A stretch of DNA of 64,000 nucleotides from assembly GCA_019120375.1 (NCBI GenBank), contig DWVE01000027.1:186001-250000 (forward strand), in the 5' to 3' direction. Position 1 is the stretch's first letter. Every line of letters starts with the position of its first letter. Shown in pieces: positions 50,864-59,124 of this stretch. A model generated the notes under the pieces. It saw only the letters and a list, made by a program, of their open reading frames with translations, had not been told where the DNA came from and did no database searches. Position numbers and translations under genes: made by a program. This stretch comes from Allofournierella_A excrementavium (lineage in GTDB: Bacteria > Bacillota > Clostridia > Oscillospirales > Ruminococcaceae).

Positions 50864-52282
50864 ATGAACGTTTTATTCTGCGCGAGCGAGGCCAACCCCT
50901 GGGCCGCCTCCGGCGGTCTTGGCGACGTGGCCGGCAGCCTGCCCAAGGCGCTGGTGCAAAACGGTGTGGACTGCCGTGTGGTCATGCCGCTCTACGGCGA
51001 TCTGAAATACCGGGACGAACTGGAATACATCACCAACTTCAGCGTGCCTGTGGGCTGGCGCAGCCAGTATTGCGGGCTGTTCAGCGCCAAGCGGGACGGC
51101 GTGACCTTCTATTTCCTGGACAACGAGTATTACTTCAAGCGCACCGGCCTCTACGGCTTTTATGACGACGGCGAGCGCTTCGCCTTCTTCAGCCGCGCGG
51201 TGCTGGAGATGCTGTTCTACACCGACTTCACCCCCGACGTGATCAACGCCAACGACTGGCAGACCGCCCTGGTGCCGGTGTATCTGAACCTCTACTACCG
51301 CCATCTGGACAAATACAGCCACATCAAGACCGTGTTCACCATCCACAACATCCAGTATCAGGGCAAATACGGCCTGGACATCCTGGAGGACACCTGCGGC
51401 ATCGGCCGGCGGGACGCCCACATCGTGGAGTACGACGGCTGCGCCAACTTTATGAAGGGCGCCATCGAGACCAGCGACAAGGTGAGCACCGTGAGCCCCA
51501 CCTACGCCGGTGAAATTCTCGACCCCTGGTTCAGCCACGGGCTGGACGGCCTGCTGCGCCAGAAGCAGTACAAGCTGTGCGGCATTCTGAACGGCATTGA
51601 CGTGGACAGCTACAACCCCGAGACCGACCCCAACATCCCCGCCCACTACAACGCCGACACCTTCGCCGAGGGCAAGGCGGAGTGCAAGCGCCGCCTGCAG
51701 GAGCAGTTCGGCCTTGCCCAGGACGGCAGCCCCGTGATGGCCATGGTCACCCGACTGGTGGGCCACAAGGGCGTGGACCTGGTGCGGGACGTGGCCGAGG
51801 GCCTCATCGACCAGGGCATCGAACTGGTGATTTTGGGCAACGGCGAGCACGCCTACGAAGCCTTCTTCAACGATCTGGCGGGCCGTCATCCGGGCCGCGT
51901 GGGCGTGTACATCGGCTTTGTGCCCCCGCTGGCGCGGCAGATCTACGCCGGCGCGGACATCTTCCTGATGCCCTCCAAGTCGGAGCCCTGCGGTCTGGCC
52001 CAGATGGTGGCCTGCCGCTACGGCACCATCCCCGTGGTGCGTGAGACCGGCGGCCTGAAGGATTCCATCCATGACTCCGGCGACGGCTGGGGCAACGGCT
52101 TCACCTTCCAGCAGTACAACGCCCACGACCTCTACGAGGCCTGCTGGCGCGCCAAGGAAGGCTACTGGCACAAGGACGGCTGGCCCGTGCTGGTGCACCG
52201 CGCCATGTGCTGCGACTTCAGCTGGAACGTCTCCGCTCACTCCTACATCGATATGTACCAGCAGGTGATGAACCTCTGGTAA
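50864..52282 (+). CDS. glgA: Glycogen synthase (ADP-glucose type)
   Basis: 472 residues, GT5 fold. The N-terminal motif reads PWAASGGLGDV, so the lysine of the classic KTGGL (K15 in E. coli) is alanine 15. The C-terminal domain has MVTRLVGHKGVDLV, the catalytic glutamate motif SKSEPCGLAQM and RETGGLKDS. It extends alpha-1,4-glucan using ADP-glucose from GlgC/GlgD. Last gene of the operon, followed by a terminator. Confidence 0.95.
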   Translation: MNVLFCASEANPWAASGGLGDVAGSLPKALVQNGVDCRVVMPLYGDLKYRDELEYITNFSVPVGWRSQYCGLFSAKRDGVTFYFLDNEYYFKRTGLYGFYDDGERFAFFSRAVLEMLFYTDFTPDVINANDWQTALVPVYLNLYYRHLDKYSHIKTVFTIHNIQYQGKYGLDILEDTCGIGRRDAHIVEYDGCANFMKGAIETSDKVSTVSPTYAGEILDPWFSHGLDGLLRQKQYKLCGILNGIDVDSYNPETDPNIPAHYNADTFAEGKAECKRRLQEQFGLAQDGSPVMAMVTRLVGHKGVDLVRDVAEGLIDQGIELVILGNGEHAYEAFFNDLAGRHPGRVGVYIGFVPPLARQIYAGADIFLMPSKSEPCGLAQMVACRYGTIPVVRETGGLKDSIHDSGDGWGNGFTFQQYNAHDLYEACWRAKEGYWHKDGWPVLVHRAMCCDFSWNVSAHSYIDMYQQVMNLW

Positions 52283-52297
52283 GGCCCATCAGCCGGC

Positions 52298-52338
52298 GGG
52301 GCCGGGCTGCCTGTTTTGGGCGGCCCGGCCCCTTTTTT
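52298..52338 (+). terminator. Terminator of the glycogen operon
   Basis: GGGGCCGGGC and GCCCGGCCCC arms with a ~15-base loop, followed by six T. Confidence 0.92.
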
Positions 52339-52430
52339 GACCGGGAGGAGCGCTGTTTCAAAGTTGTAAAAATACTCGTGAAAAAATGGAAAAATTTGCA
52401 GCCGGGTCTGGAAAACCGTCGAAAGGGGTC

Positions 52431-52436
52431 TATAAT
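52431..52436 (+). promoter_or_regulatory. -10 element ahead of the serine hydrolase gene
   Basis: TATAAT at 52431-52436; the best -35 at 17 bases (CTGGAA, 52408-52413) is weak. It lies 48 bases before the chosen GTG start. Confidence 0.55.
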
Positions 52437-52483
52437 AGGTGTATGCCCGCGCCGCCGGGGGCGGCAGCCGGGCAGGAAAGAGA

Positions 52484-53452
52484 GTGACCTTCGGAATGTC
52501 AGGAAGCAGACAAACCACACACAGAAAAAAGGGCAGCCCCGTGCCCACGCTCATCCTGCTGGTGCTGGCGGTGTTCGCCATGCTGGCGGCGCTGTGGTAC
52601 TGGAGCGAGAGCGCGCTGCCGGTGAACGGCGAGGACGCACAAGAGCCATCCGCCCCGGCGTCCCAGCCCGCGGACGTGCCGGAGGCCACCCCGGCCCCCA
52701 CGCCCAGCCCGGAGCCCACGCCGCTGCCCGAGGTGCTGCTCACCGACGAGGCGGACGCCACGCTGGACGCTTTTCTGGACGCTCAGCCCAGCACCGTGTC
52801 GGTCTGGCTGCAGGACCTGACCACCGGCGATACATACACCTACAACGAGTCCTCCGGCTTTTACTGCGCCAGCACCCTGAAAGCCCCCTACGCCCTGTGG
52901 CTGGCCCAGCGGGACGAGGCGGGGGAGATCGACCTGGATACGGAGTGGAACGGCTCCACCGGCTGGGACCGCATCTACACCATGATCTCGGTGAGCTCCA
53001 ACGACGCGGCCCACGGCCTTGCGGGCATGTGGCCCGCCACCGCCGACACCGGCTTCCAGGACTTTTTGGCCCAGCTGGGCTTCGCTGCTCCCGAAGGCTG
53101 CGAGATCACCAAGGAGGAGGGCATCCACGGCTGGACCACCGCCCGGGACGGCGGCCTCTCCATGCTGGCCCTCTACGAGTACTTCGAGACCGACACCGAG
53201 AACGCCCGGCAGCTCAAGCAGGCCTTCCTGGACGCCCAGCACGATTACCTGTGGTTCCCGGCGCCCGCCGCCAAAAAGTACGGCAGCTGGGACAACGCCT
53301 TCCACGACATGGGCATCGTCTACTCTGAACGGCCCTATATCCTGTCGGTGTTCACAAGCTACGGCACCCAGGACGAGCCTCCCGCCGAGGGCATCGAGAT
53401 GATGCAGCAGCTGGGCCATCTGGTGGCCGAGGTGCTGGGGCAGGGAGAATGA
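52484..53452 (+). CDS. Membrane-anchored class A beta-lactamase-fold serine hydrolase
   Basis: 322 residues from GTG 52484 (AGGAAAG upstream); ATG 52496 is an alternative with a poorer SD. One N-terminal membrane anchor, a Thr/Pro-rich linker, then a PenP-like domain: S-x-x-K in ASTLKAP (S130, K133), SSND as the SxN element, and KYG as the KTG-like element before HDMGIVY. It could be a beta-lactamase-related peptidase or hydrolase of the cell wall; resistance function is not implied. Monocistronic. Confidence 0.82.
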   Translation: MTFGMSGSRQTTHRKKGSPVPTLILLVLAVFAMLAALWYWSESALPVNGEDAQEPSAPASQPADVPEATPAPTPSPEPTPLPEVLLTDEADATLDAFLDAQPSTVSVWLQDLTTGDTYTYNESSGFYCASTLKAPYALWLAQRDEAGEIDLDTEWNGSTGWDRIYTMISVSSNDAAHGLAGMWPATADTGFQDFLAQLGFAAPEGCEITKEEGIHGWTTARDGGLSMLALYEYFETDTENARQLKQAFLDAQHDYLWFPAPAAKKYGSWDNAFHDMGIVYSERPYILSVFTSYGTQDEPPAEGIEMMQQLGHLVAEVLGQGE

Positions 53453-53470
53453 ACCCCTGCGTTTTTGCAT

Positions 53471-53522
53471 AAAAAAGCCGCCGTGCCCGGTGATGCCGGT
53501 GATGCCGGGCGCGGCGGTTTTT
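53471..53522. terminator. Bidirectional terminator with an internal 9-bp tandem repeat
   Basis: AAAAAGCCGCCG and CGGCGGTTTTT arms enclose two copies of CCGGTGATG. It separates the plus-strand hydrolase from the minus-strand udk. Confidence 0.85.
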
Positions 53523-53531
53523 CACTTGCGT

Positions 53532-54158
53532 TTACTCCTTTGCGGCGCTGGCCAGATGGCTCTCCAGCCGGTGGATGAGCATCTCCACCGCCACCGGGTT
53601 CTTGCCGCCCTCGGGGATGATGAGGTCGGCCCGGCGCTTGCTGGGCTCCACGAACTGCTCGTGCATGGGCTTCACGGTGGTCAGGTACTGGGTGACCACA
53701 CTGTCCAGCGTGCGGCCTCGCTTTTTTACGTCCCGCACGATGCGGCGCAGAATGCGCACGTCGGCGTCGGTGTCCACAAACACCTTGATGTCCATCAGGT
53801 CGCACAGCTCCGGGCTGGCGAAGATGAGGATGCCCTCCACCAAAATCACCGGCGCGGGGTGGATCTGGATGAAATCGTCCGAGCGGTTGTGCTGGGAAAA
53901 ATCGTACACCGGGCACAGCACCGTCTCGCCCGCCTTCAGCGCCTTGATGTGTTCCACCATCAGCTCGGTCTCGAAGGCGTTGGGGTGGTCGTAGTTGGTC
54001 AGGCAGCGCTGCTCATAGGTCAGCTCGTCCTGACGCTTGTAGTAGTTGTCGTGACTGATGACGCTGATCTGATCGCCAAAGCGCTCCTTCAGCCGTTTGG
54101 TCAGCGTGGTCTTTCCGCTGCCGGTGCCGCCGGCAATGCCCAGTACCATCGTGTTCAT
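53532..54158 (-). CDS. udk: Uridine kinase
   Basis: 208 residues from the ATG at 54158 (GAAGGAGA upstream); the longer frame has no SD. P-loop GGTGSGKTT (residues 10-18), SHDNYYK, NYDHPNAF and EGILIF are typical. It phosphorylates uridine and cytidine. A short terminator hairpin at 54219-54238 separates it from the acyltransferase module upstream. Confidence 0.96.
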   Translation of the reverse strand: MNTMVLGIAGGTGSGKTTLTKRLKERFGDQISVISHDNYYKRQDELTYEQRCLTNYDHPNAFETELMVEHIKALKAGETVLCPVYDFSQHNRSDDFIQIHPAPVILVEGILIFASPELCDLMDIKVFVDTDADVRILRRIVRDVKKRGRTLDSVVTQYLTTVKPMHEQFVEPSKRRADLIIPEGGKNPVAVEMLIHRLESHLASAAKE

Positions 54159-54218
54159 AACCACAGTCTCCTTCTCTCTATGTGTCCGCCGGCCCGCTGC
54201 CGGTGGGAAAAGACGGGC

Positions 54219-54238
54219 AAAAGCCCCCTCGGGGCCGC
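54219..54238 (-). terminator. Short terminator after the acyltransferase gene
   Basis: Minus strand GGCCCC-GA-GGGGGC followed by TTTTG, directly behind the stop at 54239. Short stem, so efficiency is uncertain. Confidence 0.55.
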
Positions 54239-55228
54239 TCAATCTGCGGGCAGATTGGGCCGGTCCTGGTCGCCGTCGGCCTTGAACAGCACGAAACGGT
54301 CGGGGTCGCTGGTGAAATAGTAATATTCCGTGTTCTCAAACAGGGGCGGCTGCAGATAGTTGGGCAGGATGTTTGCATCGCCCTCTCTGCGCTCGCAAAA
54401 GCCCGCCGCCGCCATCACCGCCGGGCCCACCCCGGCGCAGTAGCACTCGGCGTACTCCGCGCCGCTGGCCTTCAAAAGGCGGTCGATGGCCGCCCCCAGC
54501 CGGGGCAGCAGGGAAGTGTTGCCCACAAAATCGGCGATGCGCAGCGCCTTGCCCTGGCCGCTGTCCACCACGCGGCAGACAAGATAGGCCAGCAGACGGC
54601 CCTGCTCCTTCGCGGCGTACACCTGATAGGTCAGATGGGGGAAGGCGAAATACCGCCGCTGCATGTACCACACGTCCTTGCGGGGAGTGTGGGGGCTGTC
54701 CGGCATGCCCAGCGCCGCCAGCGCCCCGGGGCCTTCCACCGGCTCCAGCGAAAGGTCGCCCCTGGCGGGCAGAACGGTGGGGTCCGCCACCCGGGCCAGC
54801 CGGTATTCCGAAAGTCCCGCCAGCCGGTAGAAGTGGCCCACCCGGTCGGCGTGCCAGCCGAGAAAGCGGTAGAAGGCCATGGTCTTGGGGCGGATGTTGT
54901 TGCAGGCCACCACCTGCGCGCCGGTGAGCCGGGGCAGGGCGGCCATCAGTTCCAGGCCCACCCCGTTGTGGCCCTTGGCCGCCACCCACACCGACACCCA
55001 GACGTCGGCATCGGGGGCGTCCGAAGCCCGGATGTAGCCGGCGGCGGCCACAAGAACGCCCTCCTCTTCGGCCAGGGCGAACTGCAGGCTGTTGCCGCTT
55101 TTGTAATAAAAATCAAAATATTCCTCTCTGTTGATAAGAGGGAGCCGCCAGTCGAAGTTGGCGTTGACGAAATCCACCACTCGCTTGGCCTCGTCCTGGG
55201 CCGCGAGGCGCAGCACCGGGGCGCTCAC
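54239..55228 (-). CDS. GNAT-fold acyltransferase-like protein
   Basis: 329 residues, GTG start overlapping the SDR stop (GTGA). The N-terminal half resembles GNAT acyltransferases: VWVSVWVAAKGHNGVGLELMAAL in the acyl-CoA-binding region and NNIRPKTMAFYRFLGWHADR as the usual GNAT strand-helix end. The C-terminal half (from ~175) is a second, degenerate domain. In context it is a candidate for moving an acyl group from the adjacent acyl carrier protein onto a sugar. Substrate unknown. Confidence 0.72.
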   Translation of the reverse strand: MSAPVLRLAAQDEAKRVVDFVNANFDWRLPLINREEYFDFYYKSGNSLQFALAEEEGVLVAAAGYIRASDAPDADVWVSVWVAAKGHNGVGLELMAALPRLTGAQVVACNNIRPKTMAFYRFLGWHADRVGHFYRLAGLSEYRLARVADPTVLPARGDLSLEPVEGPGALAALGMPDSPHTPRKDVWYMQRRYFAFPHLTYQVYAAKEQGRLLAYLVCRVVDSGQGKALRIADFVGNTSLLPRLGAAIDRLLKASGAEYAECYCAGVGPAVMAAAGFCERREGDANILPNYLQPPLFENTEYYYFTSDPDRFVLFKADGDQDRPNLPAD

Positions 55229-55956
55229 AGGGCGCTGCCCCCGGTGATGGGCAGGGTGACGCCGGTGATGAAGCCGGCCTCATCGCTCAGAAGGAACGCC
55301 ATGGCGGGCACCACGTCCGCGGGGGTGGCGTTGCGGCCCATGGGGTTGGCCTCCGCGCTGGCCTGCACGATCAGGTCGCTGGTGTCGGCCAGGAACTTGG
55401 TCTCCATCATGCTGGGGGCCACGCAGTTCACCGTAACGCCGTAGGGGGCGTAGTCCGCCGCGAGGCTCTTGGCAAGGCCGCCCAGGGCGCTCTTGACCAT
55501 GATGTAGGCGGCGGTGTTCTTGGGGGGCAGGCCCAGCAGGTAGCTGGTGAGCATGAAGAGCACCCGGCCCTTCTTCGCCTTGGCCATGGCGGGCACAAAG
55601 GCCTTGCACAGCGCCACCGCGCTGCGCAGCTGCACGCTCATGTCCTTTTCAAAGCGCTCCTCGTCGAACTTCTTGAACTTGGTGTTCACCACCCGCAAGG
55701 CGGGCAGATGCACAAAGTGGGTGGGGGCGGGGCAGTTGGCCTGCACGTCGGCGATGAAGGTCTCCAGCGCCTTTTCGTTGGTCAGGTCCACGTCGTAGGT
55801 GCGGATGGAGCCGGGGTGCTCCTTGCACAACTCGGCAAGGCCCCCCAGGTCGCCCGCGCCCTGGGCGATGAACACATCCCCCGGCTGCCACAGGCGGCGG
55901 ATGAGCGCGCAGCCCACGTCGCTGGACGCGCCGGTGATGAGATAAACGTTGCTCAT
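55225..55956 (-). CDS. SDR-family reductase (3-oxoacyl-ACP-reductase-like)
   Basis: 243 residues. NAD(P) motif TGASSDVG (residues ~8-15), catalytic serine in MLTSYLLG and YIMVKSALG as YxxxK. The C-terminal ITGVTLPITGGSAL is typical of FabG-like reductases. SD AAGGAGG. With MaoC just upstream it could make or process a 3-hydroxyacyl chain on the carrier protein. Confidence 0.88.
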   Translation of the reverse strand: MSNVYLITGASSDVGCALIRRLWQPGDVFIAQGAGDLGGLAELCKEHPGSIRTYDVDLTNEKALETFIADVQANCPAPTHFVHLPALRVVNTKFKKFDEERFEKDMSVQLRSAVALCKAFVPAMAKAKKGRVLFMLTSYLLGLPPKNTAAYIMVKSALGGLAKSLAADYAPYGVTVNCVAPSMMETKFLADTSDLIVQASAEANPMGRNATPADVVPAMAFLLSDEAGFITGVTLPITGGSAL

Positions 55957-55965
55957 ATGTCCTCC

Positions 55966-56382
55966 TTATTTCGCCACGCCGGCCTTGATGAGCCCGCGGG
56001 TGACCTTCTGGCCGTTCTGGTTCTCGATGACCGCCTTGACGGTGATCTCGCCGAAGGTGTCGTTCACCTCGGTCACCTTGCCGGTGACGGTGAGGGTGTC
56101 GCCGATGAAAACGGGTTTGGCGAACTTGGCCTCCACGCTGTGGAGCAGGCAGTGCTCGCCGGGCAGGTAGACCCCCGCCAGGGTGGAGAAAAAGCTGGCG
56201 CCCAGCATGCCGTAGACCACCCGCCCGGGATAGCCCCGGCCGGCGGCGTAGTCCGCGTCCATGTGGATGGGGCTGTTATCGCCCGAAACGGCGTAAAAGG
56301 CGTCCATCATGGCCTCGGTCACGGTGACGGTGAAGCTCTCGGTCATGCCGGGGGTGATGTCGGCCAGAGTGTAGCTGTTCAT
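55966..56382 (-). CDS. MaoC-like hot-dog hydratase
   Basis: 138 residues. The hydratase-2 motif is SGDNSPIHMDADYA with the catalytic Asp/His pair. The rest is typical of R-specific enoyl-CoA/ACP hydratases (GRVVYGMLGASFFSTL). It interconverts enoyl and (R)-3-hydroxyacyl thioesters. It starts just downstream of a hairpin terminator that separates it from the ACP gene. Confidence 0.9.
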   Translation of the reverse strand: MNSYTLADITPGMTESFTVTVTEAMMDAFYAVSGDNSPIHMDADYAAGRGYPGRVVYGMLGASFFSTLAGVYLPGEHCLLHSVEAKFAKPVFIGDTLTVTGKVTEVNDTFGEITVKAVIENQNGQKVTRGLIKAGVAK

Positions 56383-56405
56383 GGGTGCAAAACTCCTTTT
56401 TCTTC

Positions 56406-56435
56406 AAAAAAGGCCGGGCAGGTGCCCGGCCTTTT
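56406..56435 (-). terminator. Intrinsic terminator between the ACP and MaoC genes
   Basis: AAAAGGCCGGGCA and TGCCCGGCCTTTT arms with a minimal loop; on the minus strand the U-run TTTTTTG follows. Only ~23 bases separate it from the MaoC ATG, leaving no room for a separate promoter, so MaoC-SDR-acyltransferase expression likely depends on read-through. Confidence 0.85.
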
Positions 56436-56447
56436 GGCTGCATAAGA

Positions 56448-56690
56448 TCAGGCGGTGAGCCGCTCGATCAGGTCCAGCAGATCGCCCACGTTCTCCAGCC
56501 CGCGCACGTCCTCCAGCTTGAACTTGAGGCCGAATTTCTTCTCCATGGCGGTGAGCAGGTTGATCTGCTCCAGGCTGTCCCAGTCCTCGATGTCGTCGGC
56601 GCAGGTCTCACGGGTGATGACCAGTTCCTCGTCGTCGAAGTTGTCGCGGAAAATCTCCTGCACGGCATCAAAAATGCTCTGCTTATCCAT
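56448..56690 (-). CDS. Acyl carrier protein
   Basis: 80 residues, acidic four-helix type. The phosphopantetheine site is D38-S39-L40 in WDSLEQINL. It differs from a housekeeping AcpP in its W before DSL and in genomic context beside FkbH; it is more like the discrete carrier proteins of secondary or glycan-modification pathways. SD AAAAGGAG. Co-transcribed with the FkbH gene, 22 bases apart. Confidence 0.93.
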   Translation of the reverse strand: MDKQSIFDAVQEIFRDNFDDEELVITRETCADDIEDWDSLEQINLLTAMEKKFGLKFKLEDVRGLENVGDLLDLIERLTA

Positions 56691-56712
56691 TGTTTGAACG
56701 CTCCTTTTCGGG

Positions 56713-58491
56713 TCAGACCCGTTTGATCTCCATCACGCCGCACTGGGGCTGGTAGCCCTCGAAGCCGGTGAACTCGAAGGTGCAGTTGCCGGCCTCGTCC
56801 TCGGCGGTTTTTACAAAGCCGATTGTAGCATAAAAATCCTTCACAAGCAAGTTTTTGGCGGTGGGGTAGTAGTGGCCCACGATGGTCTTGACCCCCGCTT
56901 CGGCGGCGCGGCGCACCAGTTCGTCGAACATGGCGTGCTCCAGCCGGCGCTTGAAGGTGCGGCAGCTCATGATCCACAGGTCCATCTCCAGCACGTCGCC
57001 CTGCTTGTGGCCGATCATGGCGGTGACAAGGCCGTTGTCGCCGAACTTGTCCACCAGGCGGCCGTACTGGGTGATGTACTCGTCGTTGCCCAGCAGGCTC
57101 TCCACCTCGGCGGCGGTGTAGCGGCGGGTGGTCAGGTTGAACTGGTTGGTCTTGTTGATGAGCTGGGTGATGCGCTCGGCGTGGGGCGCGTCGAAGGCCC
57201 CGATCTCGCACACCATGTCAAGGCTCTTGAGGTAGTCGTCGTAGTTGCCGAAGCTCTGCTCCAGCTGAGCGCGCTGGGCGTTCTGCTTGTACATCTCGGC
57301 GCGCTTTTTGTCGTCCGCCGAGAGGGTGGTCACCTCAAAGTAACCCGCCCGGTCGATAGCGGCGATGTACTCCTCGGGGCAGGAAAGCTCCGGCACCGTG
57401 ACCATGGGCAGCTCCCGGCGCACGATCTCCCGCTCGGCGGGGTTGTCGTCCACAAAGACGAAGCTCTCCGGCAGGATGTTGATTTCCTTGGCCATGGCGG
57501 CGATGTTCAGGTGCTTGGGGTCCCAGTTGGCCTTGAAGCAGAGGAAGTCGTCCGCTTTCAAAACGCTGTCCGCCCGCTCGAAGCCGGTGCGGGCGATGGA
57601 CTCCTCGTTCTTGCTGCACACGTTCAGCAGAATGCCCAGCTTGCCCAGGGCTTTCAGGTAGCCCTGGAACTCGGCGTAGGCCATGCCGGCGGGGGTCTCG
57701 CTGCCCATCACGATGCCCTCGGCGCCGTCGTCGCCGATGATGCCGCCCCAGAGGGTGTTGTCCAGGTCCAGCGCCAGGGCCTTCTTGTTCTTGCCCAAGA
57801 GGCTCTTGATGATGTTGGCCACGCTCTGGCACAGGTAGGGCAGGCACTCCAGGCTCACCGCGTACTTGTAGGCATACCAGGCGGTGGGGTCGCTGAAGCG
57901 GTCCATGCCGTAAAGCGCCTGCAGATAGGCCAGGTCGTTGATGTAAAGGTTCGGGGTGGCCTCGGCCAGGGCGGCCAGCTTCTCGTTCAGCTTGCGCACA
58001 AAGCGCACCCGGCCGTGGACGTCCACGCCCTCCCGGTTGCCCATCACCCGGTAGAGGGGCAGATCGAAGTTGTTGAGCACCACCGGGCAGCCGAAGCCCA
58101 GCGCCGCCTTGGCTGCCTGCTCGAAGCGGGCGAATTCCGCGTTCAGCTTCTCCTCGCAGGCCGCGGCGTCGTCCTCGGCCTCGGGCCAGAGCTTGATGTT
58201 GCGCTGGCTGGTGTGGATGAAGATGAAGTCGGGCGCGAAGGCTTTCAGCGCCCCGTCGTCAAACACCAGATTCTCGAAGAACAGGGAATAGCCGCCCTCG
58301 TAGAATTCCGGCTGGATGCCGTTGGCCAGCAAGAACAGCTCCAGGATGTTCTTGATCTCGCCGATGGTGCTGCCGCTCATCAGGGCCACTTTTTTGGGGA
58401 TGAGGCCCGGCTTTTGCAAAAGTTCGCGCTTGATGCGCCGCTTCTGCTGCAAGACCAGGGCGGGGTCGAAATCACTGCGTAAAAGGTCCAC
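56713..58491 (-). CDS. FkbH-like HAD-IIIC protein
   Basis: 592 residues from GTG 58491 behind CGGAGG. Three parts: an N-terminal ~235-residue SGNH-like region, a HAD domain with the nucleophile motif DLDNTLWGG (D242, D244) and VDDNPAERE, and a C-terminal GNAT-like domain (~410-590). FkbH proteins take a phosphorylated three-carbon acid such as 1,3-bisphosphoglycerate and load glyceryl onto an ACP. The adjacent ACP fits exactly. The product here is unknown. Confidence 0.9.
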   Translation of the reverse strand: MDLLRSDFDPALVLQQKRRIKRELLQKPGLIPKKVALMSGSTIGEIKNILELFLLANGIQPEFYEGGYSLFFENLVFDDGALKAFAPDFIFIHTSQRNIKLWPEAEDDAAACEEKLNAEFARFEQAAKAALGFGCPVVLNNFDLPLYRVMGNREGVDVHGRVRFVRKLNEKLAALAEATPNLYINDLAYLQALYGMDRFSDPTAWYAYKYAVSLECLPYLCQSVANIIKSLLGKNKKALALDLDNTLWGGIIGDDGAEGIVMGSETPAGMAYAEFQGYLKALGKLGILLNVCSKNEESIARTGFERADSVLKADDFLCFKANWDPKHLNIAAMAKEINILPESFVFVDDNPAEREIVRRELPMVTVPELSCPEEYIAAIDRAGYFEVTTLSADDKKRAEMYKQNAQRAQLEQSFGNYDDYLKSLDMVCEIGAFDAPHAERITQLINKTNQFNLTTRRYTAAEVESLLGNDEYITQYGRLVDKFGDNGLVTAMIGHKQGDVLEMDLWIMSCRTFKRRLEHAMFDELVRRAAEAGVKTIVGHYYPTAKNLLVKDFYATIGFVKTAEDEAGNCTFEFTGFEGYQPQCGVMEIKRV

Positions 58492-58529
58492 GGTGACGCC
58501 TCCGTTTGTTTACAAATTTTTACAAAATC

Positions 58530-58558
58530 ATTGTACCATAGCCCCCGTACAAAAGCAA
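58530..58558 (-). promoter_or_regulatory. Promoter of the FkbH-ACP genes
   Basis: Minus strand TTGCTT (58558-58553), 17-base gap, TACAAT (58535-58530) with a TGG extension, ~38 bases ahead of the GTG. Confidence 0.75.
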
Positions 58559-58590
58559 CCGAGAAAGGGGCGCGCATCCCCCGAAAAGGG

Positions 58591-58612
58591 CGGCGGGGCC
58601 GCAGCCCCGCCG
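58591..58612 (-). terminator. Terminator-like hairpin after the BofC-like gene
   Basis: CGGCGGGGC-CGCA-GCCCCGCCG, abutting the stop at 58613; on the minus strand it is followed by CCCTTTTC, a weak U-run. Confidence 0.6.
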
Positions 58613-58912
58613 TCAGGCGCCAAAGTCCTCCAGCAGCCGGTCCAGCCGCTCTTCGCTCTCCACCGGGATGCCTTTTTGCAGGGCGGCCACGTCGCTCTCG
58701 GGCAGCAGATGGGTGTAGACGTCGTAGACCCGCAGCGGCTCGCCGCCCTCCGCGGCGAACACCGCCAGCCTGCCGCCGTGGTCCTTCAAAATGTAAGGCG
58801 CGGCCGCGGCGCTCTCCGGGCCGGTGCGGGCGGGCCGGACCATCCAGAAAAGGCTCAGCCCCAGGCTCAAAGCGCACACCGCCGCCAGCAGCGACACCCA
58901 GACTTTGGTCAT
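58613..58912 (-). CDS. Small membrane-anchored protein, BofC C-terminal-like
   Basis: 99 residues from the ATG at 58912 (AAAGGGGG eight bases upstream; the in-frame TTG two codons earlier is too close to the SD). One N-terminal hydrophobic segment, then a ~60-residue domain with YILKDHGGRLAVF, VYDVYTHLLPE and a C-terminal ALQKGIPVESEERLDRLLEDFG. This pattern is shared by small clostridial proteins related to the BofC C-terminal domain. Role unknown. Confidence 0.68.
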   Translation of the reverse strand: MTKVWVSLLAAVCALSLGLSLFWMVRPARTGPESAAAAPYILKDHGGRLAVFAAEGGEPLRVYDVYTHLLPESDVAALQKGIPVESEERLDRLLEDFGA

Positions 58913-59005
58913 TGGCAAGACCCCCTTTCACGGCCAGTATTGACCCGGTGCGGCGGGTTCATACAATTTTCAATGGGATTTCACTGTACTTGGCGGGGTG
59001 GGTTG

Positions 59006-59014
59006 TGGTATAAT
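59006..59014 (+). promoter_or_regulatory. Extended -10 element for the PBP gene
   Basis: TGG-TATAAT (59006-59014) without a clear -35, ~110 bases upstream of the PBP SD. The leader contains a GTTTTCG/CGAAAAC hairpin (about 59041-59060). Confidence 0.6.
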
Positions 59015-59108
59015 ACCAACATGGCGGTCCGCGGCCGTCTGTTTTCGTTTGCGCGAAAACACAGGCGGCGGGCGGTTTTCGCCACAGTACATCCAACGAA
59101 TTTTCCGC

Positions 59109-59116
59109 AAAGGAGG
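59109..59116 (+). promoter_or_regulatory. Shine-Dalgarno that decides the PBP start
   Basis: AAAGGAGG, a perfect SD, is 8 bases before ATA at 59125. No ATG, GTG or TTG lies at a usable distance in any frame. The first ATG in the PBP frame (59506) is 390 bases away and has only a weak AAAGG next to it. Confidence 0.8.
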
Positions 59117-59124
59117 CGGTCCTC

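Noticed and set aside
53485..53507. Tandem CCGGTGATG repeat as a possible CRISPR or minisatellite
   Set aside because: Only two 9-base copies, located inside the loop of a terminator. No repeat-spacer array exists anywhere in the window.
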